DNA of 64,000 bases from Gracilibacillus lacisalsi DSM 19029 (GCF_000377765.1 NZ_KB898666.1:186001-250000); one strand, 5' to 3'; shown: positions 1 through 9,219, counted from the first letter of the stretch. Translations and numbers: made by a program. Notes: generated from the letters alone by a model not told the origin.

Positions 1-102
1 AAATAATGACCAAATCATTAAACCTAGTAAAACAGCGGAAATAACATAGATATAACTGTTCTTGCTCGGCTTTGCATATAATTGTTTTTCAATAGCATTC
101 AT
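1..102 (-). CDS. phnE: Second phosphonate ABC transporter permease, N-terminal part only
   Basis: Only the first 34 codons lie in the window; the gene runs off the left edge. The visible N-terminus (MNAIEKQLYAKPSKNS) is followed by the beginning of a hydrophobic segment, as in PhnE-type permeases. The ATG at 102 lies 15 nt past the stop of the upstream permease gene and has an AAAGG ribosome binding site that overlaps that stop, so the two are translationally close. Two adjacent PhnE-like permeases after phnD and phnC are common in Bacillaceae phosphonate/phosphite importers. The identity rests on this context plus a short N-terminus. Confidence 0.65.
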   Translation of the reverse strand, partial: MNAIEKQLYAKPSKNSYIYVISAVLLGLMIWSLF

Positions 103-117
103 CACAAGTCAAGCCTT

Positions 118-933
118 TCATATCAACTTTTTTCTAAAATATTCACTAACCGTCTCGATCAAAAACACCGTAATAGCTAGCATCAGTAATATCATTCCGA
201 CACTTGCATAATCGCGCCAGCCTAGACCCTCATCCAAGAGTAAACCGATTCCGCCAGCACCTACATAGCCTAAAATTGCCGCATAACGTACATTTCCTTC
301 AAAACAAAACAAGGAAGTGGATAAGTAGTTAGGCAATACTTGAGGAAAAATCGCATAACGAAATGCTTGTATTCTCGTAATTCCGATCGATTCCATCGCC
401 TCAAAAGCACCCATACTAGCATTCTCAATTTGCTCATACAATAGCTTCCCTACATATGCTAACGTAAATAGAAAAATAGCAATCGTACCAGCTAATGTTC
501 CTAAACCGAAAATGAATGTTGCAATTAAAGCAGAGACTAAAGTAGGCATTGTCCTTAATATACTTAAAAATATTCGTGCAACCATAACGATTACCTTGTT
601 CTTGACAATATTGGAGGCTGCTAGATAAGCGATAGGTACAGCAACAAGTGAACCTAACACAGAACCAAGAATAGACATCATAATAGTATCCAATAAAGGC
701 TGCCATAGATGAGGAAGGTATTCCCACTTAGGAGGAATCATTTCATTTATAATAGCGAAAAACTCATGACCTCGTTTTGCTAATAAACTAAACTCAAAGT
801 TAGTAAACCTTATCGATAAATAGACTGCAATGAGAACCGTAACAAAAATCAAAGGAGTACGTGATCTTTTTTCCGAAACAGTCTTACCATTAGGTAATAC
901 TACTTGCTTGGGTGGAAAAATCTTATCAAACAT
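118..933 (-). CDS. phnE: Phosphonate ABC transporter permease PhnE
   Basis: Inner-membrane channel subunit of a phosphonate-type importer. The 271-residue protein has an N-terminal membrane segment near residues 25-45 and a block of further segments from about residue 80 to the C-terminus. The permease-ATPase contact loop is visible around EAMESIG...FPQVLP. I place the start at the ATG at 933, not the GTG at 939, because an AGGAAGG ribosome binding site lies 5 nt before the ATG. The start overlaps the last codons of phnC by 8 nt, which indicates translational coupling. The solute could be phosphonate, phosphite or a related oxyanion; no C-P lyase gene is visible here. Confidence 0.9.
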   Translation of the reverse strand: MFDKIFPPKQVVLPNGKTVSEKRSRTPLIFVTVLIAVYLSIRFTNFEFSLLAKRGHEFFAIINEMIPPKWEYLPHLWQPLLDTIMMSILGSVLGSLVAVPIAYLAASNIVKNKVIVMVARIFLSILRTMPTLVSALIATFIFGLGTLAGTIAIFLFTLAYVGKLLYEQIENASMGAFEAMESIGITRIQAFRYAIFPQVLPNYLSTSLFCFEGNVRYAAILGYVGAGGIGLLLDEGLGWRDYASVGMILLMLAITVFLIETVSEYFRKKLI

Positions 934-1708
934 AGGCACCTTCCTTATACATTTCCTGTTTCACTTCGCCTATCTTACCTTTATAAATATAGTCTAATAC
1001 TTCATCTGTTACCTCATTAGCAGAACCATCGTAAACAATTTGTCCTTCCCTTACACCGATAATTCGATCTGCATATTCGAGTGCCACTTCTACATGGTGA
1101 ATATTCAAAAGTACGGTCATGTCCATCTCTTGATTAATACGCTTGAAATCATCCATTACTTGTTTAGATGTAACCGGATCTAATGATGCAATCGGTTCAT
1201 CAGCAAGTAGGATGGTTGGATTTTGTGCCAACGTTCTTGCTAATGCCACCCGTTGCTGCTGTCCCCCGGACAACTGATCAACACGAATATAGGCCTTCTC
1301 TAAAATGCCAACCTGATCTAAGGCAGTCAATGCTTGTAGTTTATGCTCTTTACTAAATATCCCAGTCATTTTTCGCCAAAAAGATAGCTGGGGTACAAAA
1401 GAAACTAATACATTTTTGATTACAGTAGTACGTGTAATTAAATTGAAAGATTGAAAGATCATACCAATCTTCTTGCGGAAATTGCGAATTTCTTTTCCTT
1501 TTAATTTCCCGACGTTAGTGCCATCCACGACAAGCGATCCACTCGTGATATCGTGCATTCTATTAATACATCGAATCAGCGTAGACTTACCTGCACCAGA
1601 TAAACCGATGACCGCCACAAATTCTCCTTTTTCGATCTTTAGATTAATATTTTCTAATGCTTTCACTTTATTAGGATATACTTTATCAACATTCGTAAAT
1701 TCAATCAT
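926..1708 (-). CDS. phnC: Phosphonate ABC transporter ATP-binding protein PhnC
   Basis: Cytoplasmic ATPase that powers the PhnDE importer. Visible motifs, in order, are Walker A (GLSGAGKST), the ABC signature (LSGGQQQR), Walker B (ILLADEP) and the switch histidine (NIHHVE). The length of 260 residues is normal for PhnC. The ATG at 1708 is chosen because an AGGAAGG site precedes it at good spacing and the protein then opens with MIEFTNVDKVYP, the usual family start; the open frame extends 12 codons further without a good site. The gene sits between phnD and phnE in one operon. Confidence 0.93.
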   Translation of the reverse strand: MIEFTNVDKVYPNKVKALENINLKIEKGEFVAVIGLSGAGKSTLIRCINRMHDITSGSLVVDGTNVGKLKGKEIRNFRKKIGMIFQSFNLITRTTVIKNVLVSFVPQLSFWRKMTGIFSKEHKLQALTALDQVGILEKAYIRVDQLSGGQQQRVALARTLAQNPTILLADEPIASLDPVTSKQVMDDFKRINQEMDMTVLLNIHHVEVALEYADRIIGVREGQIVYDGSANEVTDEVLDYIYKGKIGEVKQEMYKEGAYV

Positions 1709-1794
1709 ATCTATCGCCTTCCTTGTGAAAAATGAGAACACCAAAGAATGATGTCCTCATTTTTCCTTCAATATTATTTAAAAAAGGTAGAACA

Positions 1795-2895
1795 TTAATC
1801 TAGTGACTGCACCATTTCTTGTGCTTCGCGTTCTTTGTCATAATCTGAATCTTTTGCTTCTTGATAACCTTCATGGTTGTAAATAGAGATGACTTCTTTT
1901 CCTTCTTCTGTTTCCGCAATATTCATAAACGCTTGTTGAATTACAGATTTTAAGTCGTCATCCATTTTGTCGGAATTTTTACTTACACTGATTGTGTCAT
2001 TGTAAATACCAGAAGTTACACCAATGACATTTGTTTCATCCCAAATTGTTGCTTCTCTATTAAATTCTGATTGCCATGCTTCTTCATTGTCTCGTCTAGC
2101 ATCTGCATATGTTACCATTACATCAATTTGTCCTTCAACTAGTCTTGCAAAAGCACTACCATAGGAATCTACTTTTGCTTTATTTGGTAGATCTGCAATT
2201 GTAAGATCGAAGTTATCTTTCAACCATAAAGATGGATAAATATAACCCGCTGGAGATGATGATGACATCACTGCCCAGTTAGCACTTTCCATATCTTCCG
2301 CTGTAAGCTCTTCCCCGTTGTTTACTTTGTCCGCTAATTCCTGACCTTTTTCAGAAGGACCAGCAATCATCAAAGCACGATAGTAAGTTACTTGCTCATC
2401 ACTATCTTCTGTTGGTTTATTTTCATTCCAGTCGCTTGCATCATCTGAGTCATTATTCAATCCTGCGCGAGTTGCGGTCAAAATAACTTCAGCTCCATCG
2501 TCATACAGCACATATGTACCACCAGGAATAAGACCGATATCAGTTGTACCTGCAGAAAGAGCTTCCCCTACCGCTTCATAATTAGTACCAACAGTAATAT
2601 CCACTTCTCCTATTTCATAACCCAAAGTTGCCATTTCTTCTTTTAATAAATCTTTCAAAGGTTCTGTCGCTGTTACAATTTCCTCTGGATCACGTGAAGG
2701 TACAAAGCCAATGGACAATGTATCGATTGATTGGGTTGCTTCTTCCTCGGTATCTTCACTTGCCTCCGCACTATTTTCTTCCACATCATTATCTGTCTCT
2801 GTTGCTCCGTCTGTAGAGCCTTCTTCTGAATCACCACAAGCCATTAGGATTGCAGCTAATAATGCCATCACTAAGAAAAGCCATATTTTTTTCAT
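1795..2895 (-). CDS. phnD: Phosphonate ABC transporter substrate-binding lipoprotein PhnD
   Basis: Extracytoplasmic solute receptor of the phn importer, 366 residues. It has a lipoprotein signal peptide ending in the lipobox LMAC (Cys20) and then an acidic Ser/Thr/Glu-rich tether to about residue 55. The PhnD-type binding domain follows, starting at LSIGFVPSRDPEEI; the FVPS...E opening and the TTDIGLIPGGTYVL segment are typical of the family. An AGGGGG site precedes the ATG. It is the first gene of the operon phnD-phnC-phnE-phnE. The ligand (phosphonate, phosphite or similar) cannot be decided from sequence alone. Confidence 0.92.
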   Translation of the reverse strand: MKKIWLFLVMALLAAILMACGDSEEGSTDGATETDNDVEENSAEASEDTEEEATQSIDTLSIGFVPSRDPEEIVTATEPLKDLLKEEMATLGYEIGEVDITVGTNYEAVGEALSAGTTDIGLIPGGTYVLYDDGAEVILTATRAGLNNDSDDASDWNENKPTEDSDEQVTYYRALMIAGPSEKGQELADKVNNGEELTAEDMESANWAVMSSSSPAGYIYPSLWLKDNFDLTIADLPNKAKVDSYGSAFARLVEGQIDVMVTYADARRDNEEAWQSEFNREATIWDETNVIGVTSGIYNDTISVSKNSDKMDDDLKSVIQQAFMNIAETEEGKEVISIYNHEGYQEAKDSDYDKEREAQEMVQSLD

Positions 2896-3042
2896 TTATA
2901 TCCCCCTAATAATTTTAAAAAAATAAACATCTACATTCTTAATAATAAATGACGAATATTAAGCAAGTAATAAATTATTGTAAAAATATGATGAATTTCC
3001 CTAAAAAAGGGGAAATATAATAGAATAATGACGTTTTCCCAT

Positions 3043-3069
3043 GTAAAAAGACCAAGTACGAGTACTTGG
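3043..3069 (-). terminator. Rho-independent terminator of the dioxygenase gene
   Basis: On the minus strand, CCAAGTAC pairs perfectly with GTACTTGG across a 2-nt centre (3052-3069) and is followed by TCTTTTTAC. It lies 8 nt past the stop of the ring-cleaving dioxygenase gene. Confidence 0.8.
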
Positions 3070-3076
3070 CCAGATT

Positions 3077-4063
3077 TCATTCCATATATTCTTTTTTTAT
3101 TTGTTTCGTACTTCTTACCGTATCAATGTGGCGCACCATTCCTTCAATTTCTTCCCGTTTATCTTCTAAAAATGGTGGTAAAGATAGCTTTTCACCTAAT
3201 GTTTCATATGGTTCATCTCCCATAAAACCAGGACCATCAGTAGCTAATTCGAATAATATCTGTGGTGCGACCCTGGCATATAATGATTTAAAGAAGAAAC
3301 GATCGACATATCCGGAAGTTTGAAAACCAAATCGGCGGTAATGCTCATCCCATTCATGCAATGTTTCAAGATCATCAATCCGGAATGCAGCATGATGTAC
3401 GGTTCCATAACCTTGACGCGCCATAGGTAAGACAACATTCTCTTCCACAATCACTTGTGCTCCATTTCCGCCTTCACCCACTTCAAATAAGTGAGAAGAA
3501 CCTTCCTGATCCATTTCAGAAAACATTAATACTTTTTCCATGACTTGCTTGAAATATTTATAATCTTGAATACGAACAAAAATCGGACCTAAGCCAGTGA
3601 TCGCATACTCTAATGGAATAGGGCCATCTTGCCATGGAGTACCAGATGCAACTCCTTCATTATTTTCGTCTGAAATTAACTGGTATTGCTGATCATCAAA
3701 ATCAACAAAATTAATTACTTTTTTACCGAATTGTTCTTTAATGCCATCATGTTTTACCTCTAGCTTATCAAATCGTTTTACCCAGTAATCAAGGGCAGCA
3801 TCTGAAGGAACGCGAAAAGCAGTACGATAGATTTCATTTGTACCATGAGAACCTTTTGGGATACCAGGAAAGTCAAAGAAAGTCATATCTGTTCCTGGAC
3901 TACCTTTATCATCTGCGAAAAACAAGTGATAAGTTTGGATGTCATCCTGGTTAACCGTTTTTTTGACTAATCTCATACCTAATACATACGTGAAAAACTT
4001 ATAATTCTCTTCTGCACTGCTTGTAATAGCTGTTACGTGATGAATACCTTTCAAGCTGTTCAT
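3077..4063 (-). CDS. Ring-cleaving dioxygenase of the glyoxalase superfamily (MhqO/MhqA type)
   Basis: Predicted Fe(II)-dependent extradiol-type dioxygenase built from two tandem vicinal-oxygen-chelate modules. The first starts at GIHHVTAITS (residues 5-14), the second near residue 155 with a further metal-site region at TVHHAAFRID. The length of 328 residues is close to that of Bacillus MhqO, MhqA and MhqE, which are induced by quinones and diamide and are thought to remove hydroquinones. An AGGAG site precedes the ATG. The gene stands alone; no MhqR repressor is next to it, so regulation cannot be read from the neighbourhood. The substrate is unknown. Confidence 0.8.
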   Translation of the reverse strand: MNSLKGIHHVTAITSSAEENYKFFTYVLGMRLVKKTVNQDDIQTYHLFFADDKGSPGTDMTFFDFPGIPKGSHGTNEIYRTAFRVPSDAALDYWVKRFDKLEVKHDGIKEQFGKKVINFVDFDDQQYQLISDENNEGVASGTPWQDGPIPLEYAITGLGPIFVRIQDYKYFKQVMEKVLMFSEMDQEGSSHLFEVGEGGNGAQVIVEENVVLPMARQGYGTVHHAAFRIDDLETLHEWDEHYRRFGFQTSGYVDRFFFKSLYARVAPQILFELATDGPGFMGDEPYETLGEKLSLPPFLEDKREEIEGMVRHIDTVRSTKQIKKEYME

Positions 4064-4381
4064 ATTATCATCTCCTATAATTAGGGAATGTTATTTCGAA
4101 TTCGAGATAAATATAACAGAGAGGATTGGGAAAATCAATTAAAAATACTTCACAGTTAGCTTTAGCTATGGAGCGGACATTTATTCCGTTAATTTGGGTG
4201 AAATACGTATTTGAGGAGTGCCTTCGGACATCTGTTCCGCTATTTAGGCAAAAAGCAATGAATTTACAGCCAATATTGCCAAATAGCGGAATAAATGTCC
4301 GCGAACCCCCTCAAAATTGCTGTTTTGTCACAAATAACGGAACAGATGTCCACTTCTCCCGCTCTGGAAGAGATTCACTGT
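4064..4381. repeat. Intergenic nest of four 18-22 bp repeats of two alternating types
   Basis: This 318-bp gap holds four copies of a GGACAT-NTNTTCCG motif. Type A (ATTTATT core) is at 4173-4191 and, inverted, at 4281-4302. Type B (ATCTGTT core) is at 4225-4245 and, inverted, at 4332-4351. The order is A, B, A-inverted, B-inverted, so A can pair with A and B with B only as crossing helices. Each unit is also a weak palindrome. No open frame here looks coding. The motif resembles short dispersed intergenic repeats I recall in other Bacillaceae; its function is unknown. Confidence 0.7.
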
Positions 4382-5212
4382 TTAGCTTTTCCACCAATCA
4401 TCAAATACTGTAACAGGTTCCTCCCGTTTATGACGTGTTTTCAGGTACCAGTTTTCAATTGTTTCTGCATCTTTTTCTGACACTTGTTTTCCTTCTAAAT
4501 AGTCATCTATTGCGTCGTACGTCACACCTAAAGCTTCTTCATCCGGTAATTGCGGACGGTCCGTTTCTAAATCTGCAGTAGGCGTTTTCTCATATAGACG
4601 CTCTGGACATCCGAGCATTTTAAGAATTGCTTTTCCTTGGCGCTTATTTAAGCGATATAATGGCAAAATATCTGCTGCTCCATCACCATATTTCGTAAAG
4701 AAACCAGTAACTGCTTCTGCAGCATGATCTGTACCAACGACAACACCATTACATGCAGCCGCAATATCATATTGCACCTTCATACGTTCACGTGCTTTGG
4801 TATTTCCTTTGACAAACTCACTAATATCGCCGATTTCCTTCTCAACTGCTGCTTCACTGGCATCAACTGCCGCCTTGATATTCACACGGACCGTTCGACT
4901 AGGCTTAATAAAATCAAGGGCAACGAGACAATCGTCTTCATCAGCTTGCTCTCCGTATGGTAGTCGGACTGCGATAAATTCATATTTTTCTTCACCTAGC
5001 TCTTCATTCAATTCATTAATGGCTGTTTGGCAGATGTATCCTGTTAATGTTGAGTCTTGACCACCAGAGATCCCTAATACAGCACTTTTCAGAAAAGAAT
5101 GTTTTGTTAAATACCCTTTGACAAAGTCGACACTACGACGAAATTCCTCTTGTGGATCGATCTCCGGTTGCACTTTTAAAGTTTCAATAATTTCTTTTTG
5201 TAAAGAATGCAT
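4382..5212 (-). CDS. nadE: Ammonia-dependent NAD+ synthetase
   Basis: Catalyses the last step of NAD+ synthesis, the ATP-dependent amidation of nicotinic acid adenine dinucleotide. The PP-loop SGGQDST is at residues 49-55, and [19 protein letters not shown], typical of the family, is near residue 155. The length of 276 residues matches the single-domain ammonia-dependent form; no glutaminase domain is fused. The ATG has an AAAGGGGA site 8 nt upstream. It follows pncB by 18 nt on the same strand, so the two form a nicotinate-to-NAD salvage operon. Confidence 0.96.
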   Translation of the reverse strand: MHSLQKEIIETLKVQPEIDPQEEFRRSVDFVKGYLTKHSFLKSAVLGISGGQDSTLTGYICQTAINELNEELGEEKYEFIAVRLPYGEQADEDDCLVALDFIKPSRTVRVNIKAAVDASEAAVEKEIGDISEFVKGNTKARERMKVQYDIAAACNGVVVGTDHAAEAVTGFFTKYGDGAADILPLYRLNKRQGKAILKMLGCPERLYEKTPTADLETDRPQLPDEEALGVTYDAIDDYLEGKQVSEKDAETIENWYLKTRHKREEPVTVFDDWWKS

Positions 5213-5230
5213 ATATATGTCCCCTTTCCG

Positions 5231-6688
5231 TTATTCAACCTTCTGCTTTACTTTTGCCTTAATATCGCGTATCAAGTTCATTTTATTCTCCCAACATGCT
5301 TCACTTAAATCAACTGGATACTCCTCCGGCTTCATTGTTCGTTTGTACTCTTCCCATAAAAGTTTCATATTGCTAGCTGTGTAATGCTGGATTTCCTCTA
5401 AGGATGGGCTTTGATAGTTAATGTTGCCATCAACAACAACATCCTCATGTAGATCCACAGCTGTAAAATTAGTTACAAACTTACTAATATAGGTATGCAC
5501 TGGATGGAACATTTTCAAACGCTCTTCTGCTTGTGGATTCTCATGCTCTAATGCGATATAGTCTCCTTCTGAATGGCGATTTTCATTATTAATGATCCGG
5601 TAGACCTTCTTACTTCCTGGCGTTGTGACTTTTTCCGGGTTAGCAGAAATCTTAATCGTATCAATCATTTCACCATCTTCTTCAATAGCTACTAATTTAT
5701 ATACGCCACCTAATGCTGCTTGATCATAAGCTGTAATCAACTTCGTACCAATACCATAAATATCGATTTGTGCTCCTTGCGCCTGCAGGTTTAGTATCGT
5801 GTATTCATCTAAATCGTTGGATGCAATAATTTGAGCATCAGGAAATCCTGCATCATCTAACATTTTTCTCGCTTTCTTTGATAAATAGGCCATATCCCCA
5901 CTATCTAAACGAATACCTTGGAAATTTATTTGATCACCAAATTCTTTCGCAACACGAATGGCATTCGGGACGCCAGACCGTAATGTATCATAAGTATCAA
6001 CGAGAAAGACACAGTTTTTATGTGTGCTGGCATATTTTTTGAAGGCAGTATAATCATCTCGATAAGCCTGCACCATTGAATGAGCATGGGTTCCGGCAAT
6101 CGGTATCCCGAACAGCTTTCCAGCTCGGACATTACTTGTAGCAGAAAAACCACCGATATACGCAGCTCTTGTTCCCCAAATTGCAGCATCCATCTCATGA
6201 GCACGTCTTGTTCCAAATTCCATTACGGTACTGTCGCCTACCACATGTTTAATCCGGGCAGCTTTTGTTGCGATCAATGTTTGGTAATTCACAATGTTAA
6301 GCAAAGGAGTTTCTATTAATTGCGCCTCTGCTAAAGGTGCTTCGATTCGCATTAATGGTTCATTGGCAAAGACAATCTCCCCTTCTTTCATCGACCGTAT
6401 CGTACCTGAAAACTTCATATTTCGTAAATAATCAAGAAAATCCTCTTCATATCCACCAATTTCTTTTAAGTAGGTTAAATCACTTTCCGTAAAACCAAAA
6501 TTCTCAATAAAATCTAATACACGTTCTAATCCGGCAAAAACAGCATAGCCATTATCAAAAGGAAGTTTGCGAAAATACAATTCAAATACGGCTTTTTGAT
6601 TTGCTTTGCCATCACGCCAATAAGTTTCTGCCATATTGACTTGATACAGGTCAGTGTGTAGCATCAAACTATCGTCTTCATACGTCAT
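5231..6688 (-). CDS. pncB: Nicotinate phosphoribosyltransferase
   Basis: Converts nicotinate and PRPP to nicotinate mononucleotide, the entry step of NAD+ salvage. The 485-residue protein starts MTYEDDSLMLHTDLYQ, the classic N-terminus of the family, and carries the GTHAHSMVQ motif with the conserved histidines and the phosphate-binding region near SNDLDEYTI. The ATG at 6688 is chosen because GGAGGA lies 7 nt upstream; the frame is open for 13 more codons without such a site. nadE follows directly, giving a two-gene salvage operon. Confidence 0.95.
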   Translation of the reverse strand: MTYEDDSLMLHTDLYQVNMAETYWRDGKANQKAVFELYFRKLPFDNGYAVFAGLERVLDFIENFGFTESDLTYLKEIGGYEEDFLDYLRNMKFSGTIRSMKEGEIVFANEPLMRIEAPLAEAQLIETPLLNIVNYQTLIATKAARIKHVVGDSTVMEFGTRRAHEMDAAIWGTRAAYIGGFSATSNVRAGKLFGIPIAGTHAHSMVQAYRDDYTAFKKYASTHKNCVFLVDTYDTLRSGVPNAIRVAKEFGDQINFQGIRLDSGDMAYLSKKARKMLDDAGFPDAQIIASNDLDEYTILNLQAQGAQIDIYGIGTKLITAYDQAALGGVYKLVAIEEDGEMIDTIKISANPEKVTTPGSKKVYRIINNENRHSEGDYIALEHENPQAEERLKMFHPVHTYISKFVTNFTAVDLHEDVVVDGNINYQSPSLEEIQHYTASNMKLLWEEYKRTMKPEEYPVDLSEACWENKMNLIRDIKAKVKQKVE

Positions 6689-6882
6689 TGTTGTTCTCCT
6701 CCAAATTCTGTTACTCTTGCTTCCCAAGTATGTTCAGTCTTTCACTCTTATATGCAATAGTTGTCATCATTTTCTTTACCTATAGTTTAACCCTTCCATA
6801 CACTTATGTAAAAAAGAATACTTATTAAAGAACCTATTTAACTGTTAATTATAACAAATCGATGAACAGTTGTCAGAAGAAT

Positions 6883-6910
6883 TTTACAATACTGACCAAT
6901 TTGGTATGAT
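6883..6910 (+). promoter_or_regulatory. Likely sigma-A promoter of the epimerase-like gene
   Basis: TTTACA (6883-6888) and TATGAT (6905-6910) are separated by 16 nt, and TG precedes the -10 by one base (extended -10). It lies 30 nt upstream of the start codon. Inferred from consensus only. Confidence 0.55.
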
Positions 6911-6939
6911 GGTGAAAATGAGTACATAGGAGGAGTTGG

Positions 6940-7824
6940 ATGACAAGTAAAGTAGTACTTGCAGGTGGAACAGGGTTTATCGGCCAGTATTTCCAACAGA
7001 AGTTTGAAGTACTCGGATATAAAGTTATCCTAATTGCAAGGAAAGCGCCTGCCATTACATGGAATGATCATGAGAGCATGGTTGATGCTTTAGAAAATGC
7101 TGAAATGGTTATCAATTTAGCAGGAAAATCCGTAAATTGCCGTTATCATGAACAGAACAAAAAAGATATTCTTCAATCTCGAACAGGTACTACGAAATTG
7201 TTAGGAGATGCCGTAGCAGCTTGTGAAAACCCTCCGAGACTTTGGGTCAATGCTAGTACGGCTACGATTTATCGGCATGCAGAAGATCGGCCGATGACAG
7301 AAATAGATGGTGAAATCGGAACAGGTTTCTCTGTTGATGTTGCAACCAAATGGGAAAATACTTTTTTCCGGTGCAACACACCCCAAACACGGCAGGTAGC
7401 ATTAAGAATCGCGATTGTATTAGGCCCTGATGGCGGTGTTATTACACCTTATAAAAACTTAGTGAAATTTGGCCTCGGTGGCATTCAAGGAAATGGTAAG
7501 CAAATGTTCAGTTGGATTCATGTTGAAGACCTATTTCAAATTATTGTATTTTTGAACAAGCATGAAGAATTGGAAGGAGTATTTAATTGCTCATCTCCTA
7601 ATCCGATTCCAAACCATCATTTAATGAAGGTATTACGGGAGCAGTTGAACCGACCTGTTGGTTTACCAGCACCAACTCCTTTGTTAGAATTAGGTTCGTT
7701 TTTTCTACGAACAGAAACGGAATTAATCTTAAAAAGCAGATGGGTTATACCCAAAAGATTACTAGATGCCGGTTATACCTTCCGTTTTCCAACAATTGAA
7801 CAAACATTAGCAGACATACTATAA
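6940..7824 (+). CDS. TIGR01777-type NAD(P)-dependent epimerase-like protein (YfhF family)
   Basis: Short-chain-dehydrogenase-like protein of 294 residues with an N-terminal Rossmann nucleotide-binding motif GGTGFIG (residues 9-15). The family feature of a short C-terminal DUF1731-like segment starts near LLELGSFFLRTETEL. Relatives include Bacillus YfhF and proteins loosely called cell-division inhibitor SulA homologues; no enzymatic substrate is established for most of them. GGAGGAG precedes the ATG. It is divergent from pncB and followed by the TraB-like gene, with no operon evidence. Confidence 0.85.
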   Translation: MTSKVVLAGGTGFIGQYFQQKFEVLGYKVILIARKAPAITWNDHESMVDALENAEMVINLAGKSVNCRYHEQNKKDILQSRTGTTKLLGDAVAACENPPRLWVNASTATIYRHAEDRPMTEIDGEIGTGFSVDVATKWENTFFRCNTPQTRQVALRIAIVLGPDGGVITPYKNLVKFGLGGIQGNGKQMFSWIHVEDLFQIIVFLNKHEELEGVFNCSSPNPIPNHHLMKVLREQLNRPVGLPAPTPLLELGSFFLRTETELILKSRWVIPKRLLDAGYTFRFPTIEQTLADIL

Positions 7825-7883
7825 AGGTTATTTTTGAAATATCAGCATTGTTAGTATGTTTTTTGCTGATAATCCGCTATACT

Positions 7884-7968
7884 AGAAATAGTCGTTTAGT
7901 TTCGCTAACCCTTGTTGGGGGCAATCCCCTACTAAGGGAAGTCTCACTCTAAAAGGTAGGAATCGTGC
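7884..7968 (+). other. Structured 5' leader of the TraB-like gene, class not recognised
   Basis: Between a TATACT box (7878-7883) and the start codon at 7969 the leader can form two stem-loops. The first is GTTTAG/CTAAC closing a TTTCG loop. The second is longer, with CCCTT...GGGG pairing with CCCC...AAGGG (about 7909-7938). An AAGGTAGG binding site follows. I compared it by eye with Bacillus riboswitch cores (M-box, yybP-ykoY, preQ1, fluoride, SAM, TPP) and found no match. It may simply be a stabilising leader. Confidence 0.35.
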
Positions 7969-9141
7969 ATGACGGATCATAATGAAAATATTACGAGAAT
8001 TGAATTAGACGGAAAAGAATACATATTAATTGGAACTGCTCACGTATCAAAGCAAAGCGCAGAGCAGGTTAAACAAGTAATTGAACAGGAACAGCCTGAT
8101 TCCATCTGTGTCGAATTGGATAAACAGCGTTATCAATCCATCGTCAAAGGCAGTAACTGGCGTAACATGGATATATTCCAAGTAATAAAAGAAAAAAAAG
8201 CTACTTTATTGCTGATGAATCTAGCTATATCCTCTTTTCAAAAACGGATGGCGAAACAATTTGGTATTAATCCTGGACAAGAGATGATTCAAGGAATCGA
8301 ATCAGCCGATGAAATAGGTGCAGAACTAGTGTTAGCGGATCGAAATATCCAAATCACCTTCGCGCGAATTTGGCGAAGTATTGGTCTGAAGGGGAAAATG
8401 ATGCTTTTGACACAAGTATTAGCTGGCGTTTTCTCTAAAGAATCAATCTCGGAAGAAGAACTGGAAAAAATGAAAACACAAGACTCCATTGATAGTGTGT
8501 TACGTGAGTTTTCGGAAGCTTTTCCACGCCTTAAAAAACCATTAATTGATGAACGAGACCAATATTTAGCACAGAAAATAAAAAAAGCACCTGGTGAGAA
8601 AATCGTGGCAGTTTTAGGCGCTGCCCATGTTCCAGGAATTACAAAGGAAATTCAAAAAGACCACGACCTAAAAAAATTAAGGCAATTACCTCCAAAGTCG
8701 AATGTACCGAAGATTATTGGATGGTCCATTCCCTTAATTATTATTGCGTTAATCGCATATACCTTTTGGTCCAATCCTGTAGCAGGTTGGCAGCAAGTAG
8801 TCAGTTGGTTAATTTGGAACGGAGGCTTTTCCGCATTAGGTGTAGCTTTGGCGTTCGGTCATCCTTTATCGATTTTAACCGCACTAATTGCTGCGCCGAT
8901 TACATCTCTCAATCCCTTAATAGCTGCCGGTTGGTTTGCAGGGTTTGTACAAGCACTAGTGAAAAAGCCTCATGTATCCGACTTTGAAGCTTTAGCAGAT
9001 GATGTTCACACAGTAAAAGGATTTTGGAACAATAAAGTTACTAGAATATTGCTGATTATAGTTTTCGCCAACCTTGGTAGTACACTAGGAACCATTATTG
9101 CAGGGACAGATATTGTTCGATTATTTATTAATAATTTATAG
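7969..9141 (+). CDS. TraB/PrgY-family membrane protein
   Basis: A 390-residue protein with an N-terminal TraB domain opening at EYILIGTAHVSKQSAEQV and the CVELDKQRY motif (about residues 47-55). The family signature ends at AVLGAAHVPGI near residue 215. The C-terminal 150 residues form about four membrane segments starting at IIGWSIPLIIIALIAY. TraB/PrgY proteins of plasmids lower extracellular sex-pheromone activity, and the fold is related to TIKI/haem-binding-like proteases. Chromosomal members such as this have no settled role. The gene is monocistronic with a good terminator. Confidence 0.85.
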   Translation: MTDHNENITRIELDGKEYILIGTAHVSKQSAEQVKQVIEQEQPDSICVELDKQRYQSIVKGSNWRNMDIFQVIKEKKATLLLMNLAISSFQKRMAKQFGINPGQEMIQGIESADEIGAELVLADRNIQITFARIWRSIGLKGKMMLLTQVLAGVFSKESISEEELEKMKTQDSIDSVLREFSEAFPRLKKPLIDERDQYLAQKIKKAPGEKIVAVLGAAHVPGITKEIQKDHDLKKLRQLPPKSNVPKIIGWSIPLIIIALIAYTFWSNPVAGWQQVVSWLIWNGGFSALGVALAFGHPLSILTALIAAPITSLNPLIAAGWFAGFVQALVKKPHVSDFEALADDVHTVKGFWNNKVTRILLIIVFANLGSTLGTIIAGTDIVRLFINNL

Positions 9142-9148
9142 GTAAAAA

Positions 9149-9180
9149 GGACTTTTCTTTACGAAAAGTCCAATTTTTTT
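9149..9180 (+). terminator. Rho-independent terminator after the TraB-like gene
   Basis: GGACTTTTC pairs with GAAAAGTCC around a 5-nt loop (9149-9171), followed by AATTTTTTT. Confidence 0.9.
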
Positions 9181-9189
9181 CGTTATCAC

Positions 9190-9219
9190 TAGAACGCATG
9201 TTCGATTTTGTGGTATACT
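9190..9219 (+). promoter_or_regulatory. Toxin promoter with an overlapping LexA-like (SOS) box
   Basis: AGAACGCATGTTCG at 9191-9204, read on the other strand as CGAACATGCGTTCT, matches the Bacillus LexA/DinR consensus CGAACRNRYGTTYC at 13 of 14 positions. It covers the -35 position of an extended -10 promoter, TGGTATACT (9211-9219), that points at the small toxin gene. A bound repressor there would block the promoter. The match is by eye and no binding data exist. Confidence 0.5.

Noticed and set aside
7884-7968. Known riboswitch upstream of the TraB-like gene
   Set aside because: No core of any class I can recall matches; kept only as an unclassified leader.
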